From DATGEP01 sp035310125 (GTDB lineage Bacteria > Chloroflexota > Ktedonobacteria > Ktedonobacterales > JADMIN01), in contig DATGEP010000152.1 of NCBI GenBank assembly GCA_035310125.1, positions 1 to 14,046 on the forward strand: DNA of 14,046 nucleotides, in the 5' to 3' direction. The position numbers and the translations under genes are program-made. How positions within the stretch are numbered: the stretch's first letter is position 1; each line of letters starts with the position of its first letter. Under the pieces are notes generated by a model. That model was given only the letters and a program-made list of their open reading frames with translations, was not told the origin of the DNA and did not search any database. Positions 1 through 6,431 of this stretch are shown piece after piece.

Positions 1-1
1 C

Positions 2-19
2 GCTCTCCGTACGAAGAGA
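2..19. repeat. Copy 1 of an 18-bp quasi-palindromic repeat
   Basis: The 18-bp sequence gctctccgtacgaagaga is present here and again, identically, at 2614-2631. Its core is nearly self-complementary around CGTACG (14 of 16 positions in ctctccgtacgaagag). Both copies have the same orientation and both lie downstream of a minus-strand gene: here about 140 nt beyond the stop of the DUF262 gene, there about 29 nt beyond the stop of the TPR gene. It may be a dispersed 3'-end or REP-like element. The window edge prevents seeing how far this copy extends. Confidence 0.7.
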
Positions 20-62
20 TACGGCGCTACTCCGCTTCATCGAAGAAGGAAGTGGCGCCGTA
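19..62. repeat. Imperfect inverted repeat (hairpin)
   Basis: The left arm atacggcgctact (19-31) pairs with the right arm agtggcgccgtat (50-62) at 12 of 13 positions; the mismatch can pair as G-T. The spacer holds a smaller cttc/gaag dyad. It lies about 100 nt downstream of the DUF262 gene. No T-run follows on either strand, so a classical intrinsic terminator is not supported; a transcript-end structure or repeat unit is possible. Confidence 0.5.
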
Positions 63-158
63 TTCCGGTTTCCCGACGGAAGGGGGCGGACCGCGGGATG
101 TGGTGACGCGGCGAGGTGCGACCGGCCACCACCCCGGTGAAGTTATAGAACATATTTT

Positions 159-2270
159 CTAGATACGCAAGGGGATATTGGCAGTGGCAGCCAACACTTC
201 ATCCTGCGTTTCAGCTTCAGCATCTTCTTGCGCCTGTTCTGCCGCGCGGAGGCAGCCCTCCACCCAATAGAGTCCCCCCATGGCCAGATGTTGCTCGCCT
301 ACATTCATTTCACGGTGATGCGCAGTCGCGTTGCGGGCTTCTTGAAGGGCAACAAACTGCCTTTCGAAAGATGCCTTGTCGCTGAAGACATCTTCAAAGA
401 GCGCCCAGTTCGAGCGAATGATAACGGAGTAGTCGCTAAACTGACACTGCGCCAATTTCGCGGCAAGGGAATTGTACCCGTCGTGCTCGAACGGATTGCG
501 TTTGATGCGAAGCTGGATTCGCTCATCCACCTTTCGCTGGATGTCGCCAGGAACACAGCGCTTCCAGGCGCTTGAGCCCCAATTCGCAGAAAGGCGCTGC
601 TCAATGAGGTCGCGAAGCGAGTGCTCCGCAGCTGAGAGATGGGCCTCGATTTGCTTTGTCATGTCGTTGACAACTGGGGCTGGCTCGTCCGCCAGTGAGG
701 CAAGTAGATCGTTGATTGCAGTAGTGAGCAGCTTGCGACGAGCCTGTACGAAATCTTCGTAGCGCTCGAGAGTCCAGAGCGCCGGATCAGTAGGCACATA
801 CTGGGCTTGCAGCCAAGCCGTCTGAAGAGTGGAGAGATAGCTGTCTGGTGCGCTCGCGGAGATGCGCGCGTTGGCCCGCTGAGACAGGAACGCTAGATTT
901 GCTACCTGATTCACCATTCGGTTCTGCGCCCGCTCACGGAAACGCTGGGTCAGCAGCACTTTCGGAAAGATGTGGTGGTACTCGAGATCCTGGTCCGCGC
1001 CGATGCCGACGCCATTGAACCAGTCCTTGGCCTGGTTGCGGCGAGCCAACACATATGCCATGACCATGAAAGGAGAGTTGCTGAGCTCATCCTGCAGCTC
1101 ACGCTCGGTGACAAGTCGCCCTGCGCCAACTTTGTCTTCGATGTTCTGGATCATGCGCTTGATCGGCTCGTCTTTGCCAAGTGCGGTAATATCCTGATCC
1201 AGATTGGTCTCTGAGGATGTGCTGTATCGTGCCCAGATAAGCGCCAAGTACAGCCAGCGTTGGAGATCGCGGGCCTGCTCATGAGTCACGGTGTCGCGAT
1301 GCCGATCAAAGAAGACGGCTAGCGGTACAAGGATATAGTTTGTGGGGAGCATACTTGGACGGTCAATCAGGCAATTTTGCTTGACGAACTGGATAGCTTG
1401 CTCGATGGCTGGTATTGTCCGCTCCCAGTCCTGGCGCAGCTTGTCCTCGGTTAATTCTGTATCACGCCCCGCCTTGAAAAACTGGCTCAGGGTTGCCTGA
1501 CCTGTCGCTATCGCCGAGAGTACCCGCAGGAGTATGCTCTCATCCAACTCCCAACCAAGCGACTTGGCCTTCCGCTGTAACTGCTCGAGCTCGTGGCTCA
1601 CGCCGCGCCATCTGCTGGAGATTTGAGCCAGTGTTAGATCGGCATTACTCAGGCGAGTACCCCCTGAATTGATGCGCACGAAGATATCGGTGACCTCGTC
1701 GTATTTGAGTCCTTCGAGCACGGTGACACGATACCGATAGCTCTTCACGCCGTCGAGACGGCTCAAATTATCGAGAGCCTTTTGGGCTTCTGGAGAATTG
1801 TAATCGAGTTTGAGCTCATTAAATGCTGGCAACAGACCTTGCGTGAAAAGTTTGGTAACTGACACCCACCCGTTTTGGGCGTGGTGGGTTGCCGTAGCAA
1901 CCTCGAATTTCTCATCGTGGACGTGAAAGACAATATCTATGGTTTTGTCCCGGTCACGCACGATGAGCGACTCGCCAGTCATGACGGCATAGAGCGAGGT
2001 GAGCCGCTGCTGGCCATCTAGCAGTAATTGGGGCCGGCGCTGGTTCATACCGATGCCCTGAGCACTCAGGTCGCGGGCATGGGGTAGGTCATCGGTTTCC
2101 CAGACGAGAAGCTGGCCCGTCGGATACTGGTGGTACAGTGAATCGAAAAAGTCACGGACCTGGGTAGATTTCCATACATACTTGCGTTGTAACTCTGGCA
2201 ATTGAAGGTGATTGTCCTTCACGTCATTTACGAGAAGCTGGATTTCCCGATCGTGTGCGCTGATTCCCAT
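159..2270 (-). CDS. GmrSD-like DUF262/HNH protein with C-terminal HEPN-like domain
   Basis: This 703-aa protein resembles single-chain GmrSD-type (type IV, modification-dependent) restriction enzymes and related DUF262 defence proteins. Seen: an N-terminal DUF262 (ParB/Srx-like NTPase) domain with QRKYVW (28-33), LDGQQR (84-89) and FVRINSGG (197-204); an HNH/DUF1524-like nuclease with YHHIFPK (431-437) followed by NQVANLAFL and a later Asn; and, after about residue 540, a helical segment ending in RNATAHH (646-652), matching the Rx4H signature of HEPN domains (Swt1-like). An in-frame TTG lies 24 nt upstream, but the ATG at 2270 has a strong GAGGAAGGGG 6-7 nt before it, so I start there. Its base composition looks less GC-rich than the neighbours, consistent with transfer. 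No methylase or partner gene is adjacent. Family assignment is firm; the cutting of modified phage DNA and the HEPN role are inferred. Confidence 0.88.
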   Translation of the reverse strand: MGISAHDREIQLLVNDVKDNHLQLPELQRKYVWKSTQVRDFFDSLYHQYPTGQLLVWETDDLPHARDLSAQGIGMNQRRPQLLLDGQQRLTSLYAVMTGESLIVRDRDKTIDIVFHVHDEKFEVATATHHAQNGWVSVTKLFTQGLLPAFNELKLDYNSPEAQKALDNLSRLDGVKSYRYRVTVLEGLKYDEVTDIFVRINSGGTRLSNADLTLAQISSRWRGVSHELEQLQRKAKSLGWELDESILLRVLSAIATGQATLSQFFKAGRDTELTEDKLRQDWERTIPAIEQAIQFVKQNCLIDRPSMLPTNYILVPLAVFFDRHRDTVTHEQARDLQRWLYLALIWARYSTSSETNLDQDITALGKDEPIKRMIQNIEDKVGAGRLVTERELQDELSNSPFMVMAYVLARRNQAKDWFNGVGIGADQDLEYHHIFPKVLLTQRFRERAQNRMVNQVANLAFLSQRANARISASAPDSYLSTLQTAWLQAQYVPTDPALWTLERYEDFVQARRKLLTTAINDLLASLADEPAPVVNDMTKQIEAHLSAAEHSLRDLIEQRLSANWGSSAWKRCVPGDIQRKVDERIQLRIKRNPFEHDGYNSLAAKLAQCQFSDYSVIIRSNWALFEDVFSDKASFERQFVALQEARNATAHHREMNVGEQHLAMGGLYWVEGCLRAAEQAQEDAEAETQDEVLAATANIPLRI

Positions 2271-2326
2271 TACGGTCCCCTTCCTCGAATTCAATGCTGT
2301 TCGTCCATTGCTGTGCTTGCACTCAA

Positions 2327-2356
2327 TTTATACCACGGTTGTCTACTATTTCCGAA
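2327..2356 (-). promoter_or_regulatory. Possible promoter of the DUF262 gene
   Basis: On the minus strand, TATAAA (2327-2332) is a good -10 hexamer (5 of 6), with TTCGGA (2351-2356) 18 nt upstream as a poor -35 (3 of 6). It sits about 57 nt upstream of the chosen ATG. Only the -10 is persuasive. Confidence 0.3.
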
Positions 2357-2458
2357 AACTGATGTAGTAGCGCTCATGAACGAGTTATACGGAATCGGGC
2401 TGGACGCTCGCGCCCCTGATGCCCAATACCATATAAGACAGAGAGAGGCGGAGAGGCT

Positions 2459-2531
2459 CCCGTGGCGGCGGGCGCAGCAGGCAGCGCCCCTACAATCCCC
2501 GTGGTGGCGGGCGTCCGCCAGACGCCCCTAC
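2459..2531. repeat. Two tandem GC-rich hairpin repeat units
   Basis: Units at 2459-2493 and 2498-2531 both begin cccgtggyggcgggcg and both end cgcccctac, with differing centres. Unit 2 folds as gggcgtc/gacgccc around a 5-nt loop. The layout resembles REP-like extragenic palindromes. It lies between the two minus-strand genes and shows no coding potential. Confidence 0.65.
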
Positions 2532-2613
2532 GGGATGGGAGTGGGTGATGCGGACGGGAGGATGGTGGTTGCCGATTCTGCTGGAAGGTGGAATTCGCAT
2601 GGGTGGCATTCTT

Positions 2614-2631
2614 GCTCTCCGTACGAAGAGA
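2614..2631. repeat. Copy 2 of the 18-bp quasi-palindromic repeat
   Basis: This is identical to positions 2-19 and in the same orientation. It lies 29 nt beyond the stop codon of the TPR gene (minus strand), so it would sit in that transcript's 3' end. A short gcag/ctgc dyad follows at 2634-2651. Confidence 0.7.
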
Positions 2632-2659
2632 CGCAGTATGACGCCTCTGCATAGCTGGC

Positions 2660-3586
2660 CTACTCGCACTGGAGCTCGCGCATCCTGTCGCGAAGGTCCT
2701 CCTCGGCGTCGTCACCACTGGCGTGACACTGCTCTGCGGCCTCACGCATCATCGCACAGCCCTGCTCGCGTTCACCACGACCACTCACCAGGAATCCGCC
2801 AAGCTGGGCCAAGGCATAGGGCGTATAGCCAGGGAGCCCTTCGTTGCGCGTCATGGCGAGGTTTGCGCGAAAGAGGGACTCGGCGAGTGACAGGTCGCCG
2901 CGTTCTTGCGCGAAGGCCGCAAACTCCTCCAGCGCCTCAAAGAGCCAACTGCGTGTCTCGATATCACGTGCCACTATGACGCGTCGCTCATAGAACCGCT
3001 GCGCCGCATCCAAGTCGCCGAGTCGCTCCGACGTAAGCGCCAGACTATGGAGTGCGGAGAATTGTACCTTGGCGTCCTGAGTGGTCTCGCCAAATTCCAG
3101 TCTCGCTTCATAGACCGGCTTGGCGTCTTCGTAGCACTCTTGAGTGTAGAGTGAGCTCCCCAGGCGGCTGAGGGCGTCCATTTCTTGTCGCGGCTTGCCC
3201 CGGCGACGGGCCATCTCCAGGTCTTTGCGGGCGCGCGGTTCCTCTTCCCGTGCGTATTGCAGGCTCCGCTGTGACCAGGGCACACGTGGGGTCCGCCGTA
3301 CCTCTTGGATCTCATCATAGACTGCCCATACCGCGCCCAGCACGAGCAACGCCAAGATGATCCCTTCGCCCGGTTGTCCAAAGGGAAAGAGCGCCTCCCC
3401 AAGCGCGGTGCCCAAGTTGTCCGGCTGCGGGTCGGTGATCGTCATCACGACAAGCATAACCACCGCCATGCCAGCAAACAGAAGAAGATTCCGCAGGAGC
3501 GGCATACACCCCGTACGTGGATAGCGGGATGTCGCGGCTGAGGAAGGGCTGACTGATGCGGCGTCGGGTTCCGCAGGTTTTGTCAT
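2660..3586 (-). CDS. Membrane-anchored TPR-like protein
   Basis: This 308-aa protein has a Ser/Ala/Pro-rich N-terminus, two hydrophobic helices (about 29-49, LLRNLLLFAGMAVVMLVV, and about 75-92, GIILALLVLGAVWAVYDEI), and a charged helical C-terminal part. From about residue 110 that part contains TPR-like helix pairs: SRLGSSLYTQECYEDAKPVYEARL, then SLALTSERLGDLDAAQRFYERR, then FAQERGDLSLAESLFRANL. The repeats suggest a protein-protein interaction scaffold held at the membrane; no catalytic motif is seen. The ATG at 3586 has a near-perfect AAGGAGG 4 nt upstream, so a longer in-frame start at 3631 is rejected. The gene is flanked by repeats on its 3' side and a gene-poor stretch on its 5' side, and it has no operon partner. 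The specific function is unknown. Confidence 0.8.
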   Translation of the reverse strand: MTKPAEPDAASVSPSSAATSRYPRTGCMPLLRNLLLFAGMAVVMLVVMTITDPQPDNLGTALGEALFPFGQPGEGIILALLVLGAVWAVYDEIQEVRRTPRVPWSQRSLQYAREEEPRARKDLEMARRRGKPRQEMDALSRLGSSLYTQECYEDAKPVYEARLEFGETTQDAKVQFSALHSLALTSERLGDLDAAQRFYERRVIVARDIETRSWLFEALEEFAAFAQERGDLSLAESLFRANLAMTRNEGLPGYTPYALAQLGGFLVSGRGEREQGCAMMREAAEQCHASGDDAEEDLRDRMRELQCE

Positions 3587-4099
3587 GAAACCTCCTTCGC
3601 GAGCGGCACACGCCGATGGCATCACGCGCATGGTGAGACTTCGGTTTCTACCACATGATACACCTTGCGCATGGCCAGCGAGCGCCGAGGGGAGATGACC
3701 ATCGTGGACGAGATCATTACGAGTATCCAGACCCCTGCATGTGCTCTGTCTCGATGCACAGTAATGACCTGCTGGTCCGGTACAGCCCCCGCGTTGGACT
3801 GGCTGGCCGCGCGCAGTAAGTCAAGGAAGGTGACCCATCTGACACATCCCACCGCCTTTCTTGAGCGGTCGCTGGCCACTAGACCTGGGGGTCGTGACGG
3901 GTAGCGCGCTGTGGAGAGCAGGCAAGGGCGAAGCCGAGAGCGAGTCGTGAGGGTGCAAAGCACAACTGTGCGCCGGCCGTGAGGGGACTGTACCATGCTG
4001 AGAAGAGAAGCTGGGGAGACAAGGAGGGACGCGAGGAGATGCGGGCCATTTGCTGCATCTCGGGACGGCTCCTCCTCCCCTTCTGTCAGGAGGCCCGTG
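3587..4099. other. Intergenic region, no convincing gene
   Basis: Several overlapping reading frames exist on both strands, but none has a good ribosome binding site plus a recognisable product. The region holds the 5' flanks of two divergent genes and an exact 30-bp copy of part of purK at 3785-3814. A plus-strand frame covering 3671-3904 reads that copy in the purK frame; it could be a small or decayed gene, but I do not support it as real. Confidence 0.5.
3785..3814 (+). repeat. Exact 30-bp copy of an internal purK segment
   Basis: Positions 3785-3814 are identical to 6747-6776 inside purK, where they are exactly ten codons (APALDWLAAR). The identity stops sharply at both ends. A 30-bp exact match 3 kb apart is not expected by chance even in GC-rich DNA. 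It may be a captured gene fragment, a template-switch insertion or a relic of an older purK copy. Confidence 0.9.
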
Positions 4100-4828
4100 A
4101 TGCTCCGCAAGGTCTTGCTCGCCTGTGGCATTTTGGCATCGCTCCTGTATGTCGCCGCGACCATTCTCGGCGCGATGCAATGGAATGGCGGCTACGACTG
4201 GACCACCCGGCAAGTGAGCGAGCTGTTCGCGCTGGACGCGCCTTCGCGACCACTCGTCGCGACCGCCTTCTTGGCGTATGGAGTCCTGATGATCCCCTTC
4301 GGCGTCGGCGTCTGGCTGTCGGCTGGGCACAAGCGAGCGCTGCGCATCGTGGGTGGTCTGCTGATCGGCTACGCGGCCGTCGGCTTGCCAGGGCCGCTCT
4401 TCTTCTCGATGCACACGATGGTGCGTGGGGGTGGGGCCCAGGGGATGGCGCAGAGCGACGTCTTGCACATCATCCTCACGGCGGTGCTGGTTCTGCTCAT
4501 TCTGCTCAGCATTGGGTTTGGGGCGACGGCATTCGGTACGTCTTTCCGTCTCTACTCCATCGTGACACTCCTGATCGTCGTCGTGTTTGGCGCTTTGGCA
4601 GGCTTACAGGGTGGCCAGATGGCGGCCAACCTGCCGACGCCCTGGATGGGGGTGGAGGAGCGCCTCAACATCTTTGGCTACATGCTCTGGGTTGTGGTGC
4701 TGGCCGTCGGTCTTCTCCGCGCCCAAGGCGCCCGCGCGCCAAAACAAGTGGGGAAGCCAACCGCGACGCCGCAGATGACGCTAAAGCCGACGCAGCAGGA
4801 GCGCGTACCCGTCGCGTCACCTCGCTGA
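4100..4828 (+). CDS. DUF998 family membrane protein
   Basis: This 242-aa integral membrane protein has about six hydrophobic helices: MLRKVLLACGILASLLYVA at the N-terminus, then segments beginning near VATAFLAYGVLMIPF, IVGGLLIGYAAVGL, ILTAVLVLLILLSIGF, YSIVTLLIVVVFGALAG and IFGYMLWVVVLAVGLL. The loop YDWTTRQVSELFALDAPSRP after helix 1 is typical of the DUF998 family. The tail is hydrophilic and Thr/Pro/Gln-rich. The ATG at 4100 follows AGGAGG at 4088-4093 with a 6-nt gap; a GTG at 4097 is less well spaced, and an upstream in-frame ATG at 3995 would add a non-hydrophobic leader without a good site. It is a single-gene unit. The molecular function of DUF998 is not known. Confidence 0.85.
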   Translation: MLRKVLLACGILASLLYVAATILGAMQWNGGYDWTTRQVSELFALDAPSRPLVATAFLAYGVLMIPFGVGVWLSAGHKRALRIVGGLLIGYAAVGLPGPLFFSMHTMVRGGGAQGMAQSDVLHIILTAVLVLLILLSIGFGATAFGTSFRLYSIVTLLIVVVFGALAGLQGGQMAANLPTPWMGVEERLNIFGYMLWVVVLAVGLLRAQGARAPKQVGKPTATPQMTLKPTQQERVPVASPR

Positions 4829-5039
4829 TGCCAATGGTTCCTGGAGTGCGCTCCGGATTCAGTGCTTGGCGTAGGTAGCCGGCTTGGATGTGGGCAACCC
4901 GCGGATGTCAGACCGTCCCTAGCAGAGTCCTCACTTGCCGCTGTGGGAACCGGTCGTCGCGTCCACTTGCGACGCATCACGAACGCAGCACGACTCGGTC
5001 ACGCTGGGCGCACCGGCCACTCGCCTCGTGAAAAACGCT

Positions 5040-5576
5040 CTACAGCGTGTTATTTGCGTCGCTTTGACGGAGAATCTCGTCAACGACGCGCGCGAGCGGT
5101 GCGGTGGCGTCGATGATCATCCCGTTTTTGGGAATGTCTTCTTTCGTGTGATACATGCGCACAGTGATTTCCCGTTCCTCTGGTGTTCCGCCCCAATCAG
5201 TTGGGTCCAGTGCTACTCGCTCATCAATCCGCCGGAGACTGGTGTCCAGGTCGACCTCCAGGACAAACACGCCGTCAAATAACGCGATGTATTTGGAGGA
5301 GTTCTTCGAACCCCCGCAGAAAAAGGTGACCGCCTCATCCTGGTTGGCGACGAAGGCTTTTACTTTCTCGACATCCCAAATGTGGTGCTCGGAAATGAAG
5401 GTCGCCGAGTGATCGTGCTTGAGGCCATCCGTCGGTATGCCTGTGTCCGGATCGCCTTGATACGCCAATTCCCGGTCACCATGAATGGCCTGGTAGCCGC
5501 GCCGCTGCAATTCTGTGCAGACCGCCGTTTTGCCGGCGCCGGAAACGCCGTCAATCAGATAATTTCTCCTGCCCAT
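5040..5576 (-). CDS. Small P-loop kinase-like protein
   Basis: This 178-aa protein opens with a Walker A motif, GVSGAGKT (about 10-17), directly after the first beta strand. Its length and layout fit small-molecule kinases (AAA_18/AAA_33, adenylate- or shikimate-kinase-like). HGDRELAY (about 32-39) resembles an acceptor-binding segment, VFVLEVDLDTSLRRIDER (about 103-120) an Arg-bearing lid region, and IDATAPLARVVDEIL the usual C-terminal 'D-[AT]-x-P' element. The substrate cannot be told. An in-frame stop lies just upstream of the ATG, which fixes 5576 as the most upstream start; the ribosome site (aaggggt, about 12 nt away) is weak. It stands alone, convergent with the DUF998 gene across a 210-nt gap. 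Its composition appears less GC-rich than the purine genes. Confidence 0.75.
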   Translation of the reverse strand: MGRRNYLIDGVSGAGKTAVCTELQRRGYQAIHGDRELAYQGDPDTGIPTDGLKHDHSATFISEHHIWDVEKVKAFVANQDEAVTFFCGGSKNSSKYIALFDGVFVLEVDLDTSLRRIDERVALDPTDWGGTPEEREITVRMYHTKEDIPKNGMIIDATAPLARVVDEILRQSDANNTL

Positions 5577-5665
5577 GGCTCGATGCTACCCCTTTCGCAT
5601 GGGATGGTGTCCTTGGGCTGATTCAAACTCTGGATGCGTCAGGCTCGGACTATGGCCACATGACA

Positions 5666-5688
5666 ACGACCGAGACGAAATTGGTCGT
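5666..5688. other. Short inverted repeat upstream of the kinase-like gene
   Basis: ACGACC (5666-5671) and GGTCGT (5683-5688) form perfect 6-bp arms around an 11-nt spacer, about 90-110 nt upstream of the kinase-like start. An operator or transcript structure is possible. The rest of 5577-5780 shows no gene. Confidence 0.35.
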
Positions 5689-5780
5689 ACTGGTGCACGG
5701 TCTTCAGAGTATCCATGGTACTCATCCTTCTCATCGGCATCTCGTTATGCGTCCAAGTATACCTACTAGCCATGCGGCGG

Positions 5781-6140
5781 TGTCTGCAGATTTCTTAGAG
5801 ACTTTTTAGCGCGTCATGAGGCTCGCCCTCCCAGGCGGGCCACGAGCAAGCGGATCATGGCCAGTTCGATCAGCGTCTCACTGGTTTGCACTTTGCGCTC
5901 ATAATCCTTGCAGGCGAAAGCGGCGAAAATGGTAGAACACTGCTTGCCAGGGTGGGAAACAGCTCGGCAAGCAGCGCCACGGAGAGCCCGTACGGAGCAC
6001 ATATAAGATCGCGTTGAGAATGCTGCGGAGGGAATGACGTCGTGTTCGACAATTGCTCTGGGAAGCACGCAAATACGGCTGCAGGCACTCCCACTCGGTA
6101 TCAGAGAGGTCGCTTGGATAGGTCGTATTCATGCAGATCA
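5781..6140 (-). mobile_element. Internally deleted IS5-family insertion sequence
   Basis: The element contains the start and the end of an IS5-family transposase with the middle missing. Possible degenerate terminal inverted repeats are gtg-tctgca at 5781-5789 and its counterpart tgcagatcac at 6131-6140 (one gap); these are short and overlap the transposase start codon, so the true ends may lie elsewhere. No clear target duplication was found. As it lacks the catalytic core it could move only with an intact relative, much like a MITE in formation. Confidence 0.7.
5814..6132 (-). pseudogene. IS5-family transposase remnant (internal deletion and frameshift)
   Basis: The N-terminal piece (6132 to 5899) reads MNTTYPSDLSDTEWECLQ and continues to ILNAILYVLRTGSPWRCLP, FPPWQAVFYHFRRFRLQGL; this is the standard N-terminal part of IS5-group (IS402/IS427-like) transposases. 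Immediately after, in another frame, comes KDYERKVQTSETLIELAMIRLLVARLGG, which is the standard C-terminus of the same family. About 150 residues, including the catalytic Asp/Asp/Glu region, are absent. The join lies near 5905-5915, where the tail of one frame (FRLQGL) overlaps the start of the other (CKDYER), consistent with one deletion at short homology. The protein is certainly non-functional. Confidence 0.88.
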
Positions 6141-6141
6141 C

Positions 6142-6431
6142 TGTAGCCTATCGTGCTGCTGCCTCGCCTACAAAACACGCTCGACTCGAAGAGCGCCAAA
6201 CACCCTAGTGGCGACCGTACAGGATGAGGCATTAGCTCTGCCGCCATCACGGTAGTTCGTTTGCGGTACACGCCGTCCCGGTGGTCGAGGTGCAACGTGT
6301 GTCCGCTCATCCGCGTTCGCAGCAGTTTCTGGCTGTTTGCGAAGAGGAGTCGAAGGGCGCCGTGTCTTGACGCCGTACCGAGTGGGTTTCTACAGTAGGA
6401 GGGTGCGGGCGAGACGTATCTGTGGGGAGCG
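6142..6431. other. purK upstream region, no gene seen
   Basis: Between the IS remnant and purK no reading frame has a plausible product. Its 3' part holds the likely purK promoter. The IS insertion therefore marks the left border of the purine gene region. Confidence 0.5.
6367..6396 (+). promoter_or_regulatory. Likely purK promoter
   Basis: TTGACG (6367-6372) and TACAGT (6391-6396) are separated by 18 nt. This is a good -35 with a fair -10, 36 to 45 nt before the two candidate purK start codons. An AGGAGG at 6397-6402 directly follows the -10 and would lie at or before the transcription start, so it is probably not a working ribosome site. Confidence 0.5.

Larger units (their letters stand above)
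2271..2659. other. Intergenic region with hairpin repeats, no gene seen
   Basis: No reading frame here has a recognisable product or a good start. The left part carries the likely promoter of the DUF262 gene. The middle (2459-2531) holds two imperfect copies of a GC-rich hairpin unit, and 2614-2631 holds copy 2 of the 18-bp quasi-palindrome. Confidence 0.6.

Noticed and set aside
2459..2531. CRISPR-like array
   Set aside because: Only two units with unequal, self-complementary centres and no spacers of constant length.
2202..2654. Plus-strand frame across the intergenic repeats
   Set aside because: It begins inside the DUF262 gene on the opposite strand and runs through hairpin repeats; not coding.
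3671..3904. Short plus-strand frame containing the purK-like ten codons
   Set aside because: ATG at 3671 has no proper ribosome site and the rest of the frame matches nothing; reported only as a repeat.
3622..4468. Two overlapping minus-strand frames (3622-4164 and 3821-4468)
   Set aside because: Low-complexity Arg/Ser/Pro composition, no ribosome site, and they overlap the well-supported DUF998 gene.
6397..6402. AGGAGG as purK ribosome site
   Set aside because: No start codon lies 5-10 nt downstream in any useful frame and it abuts the likely -10 element.
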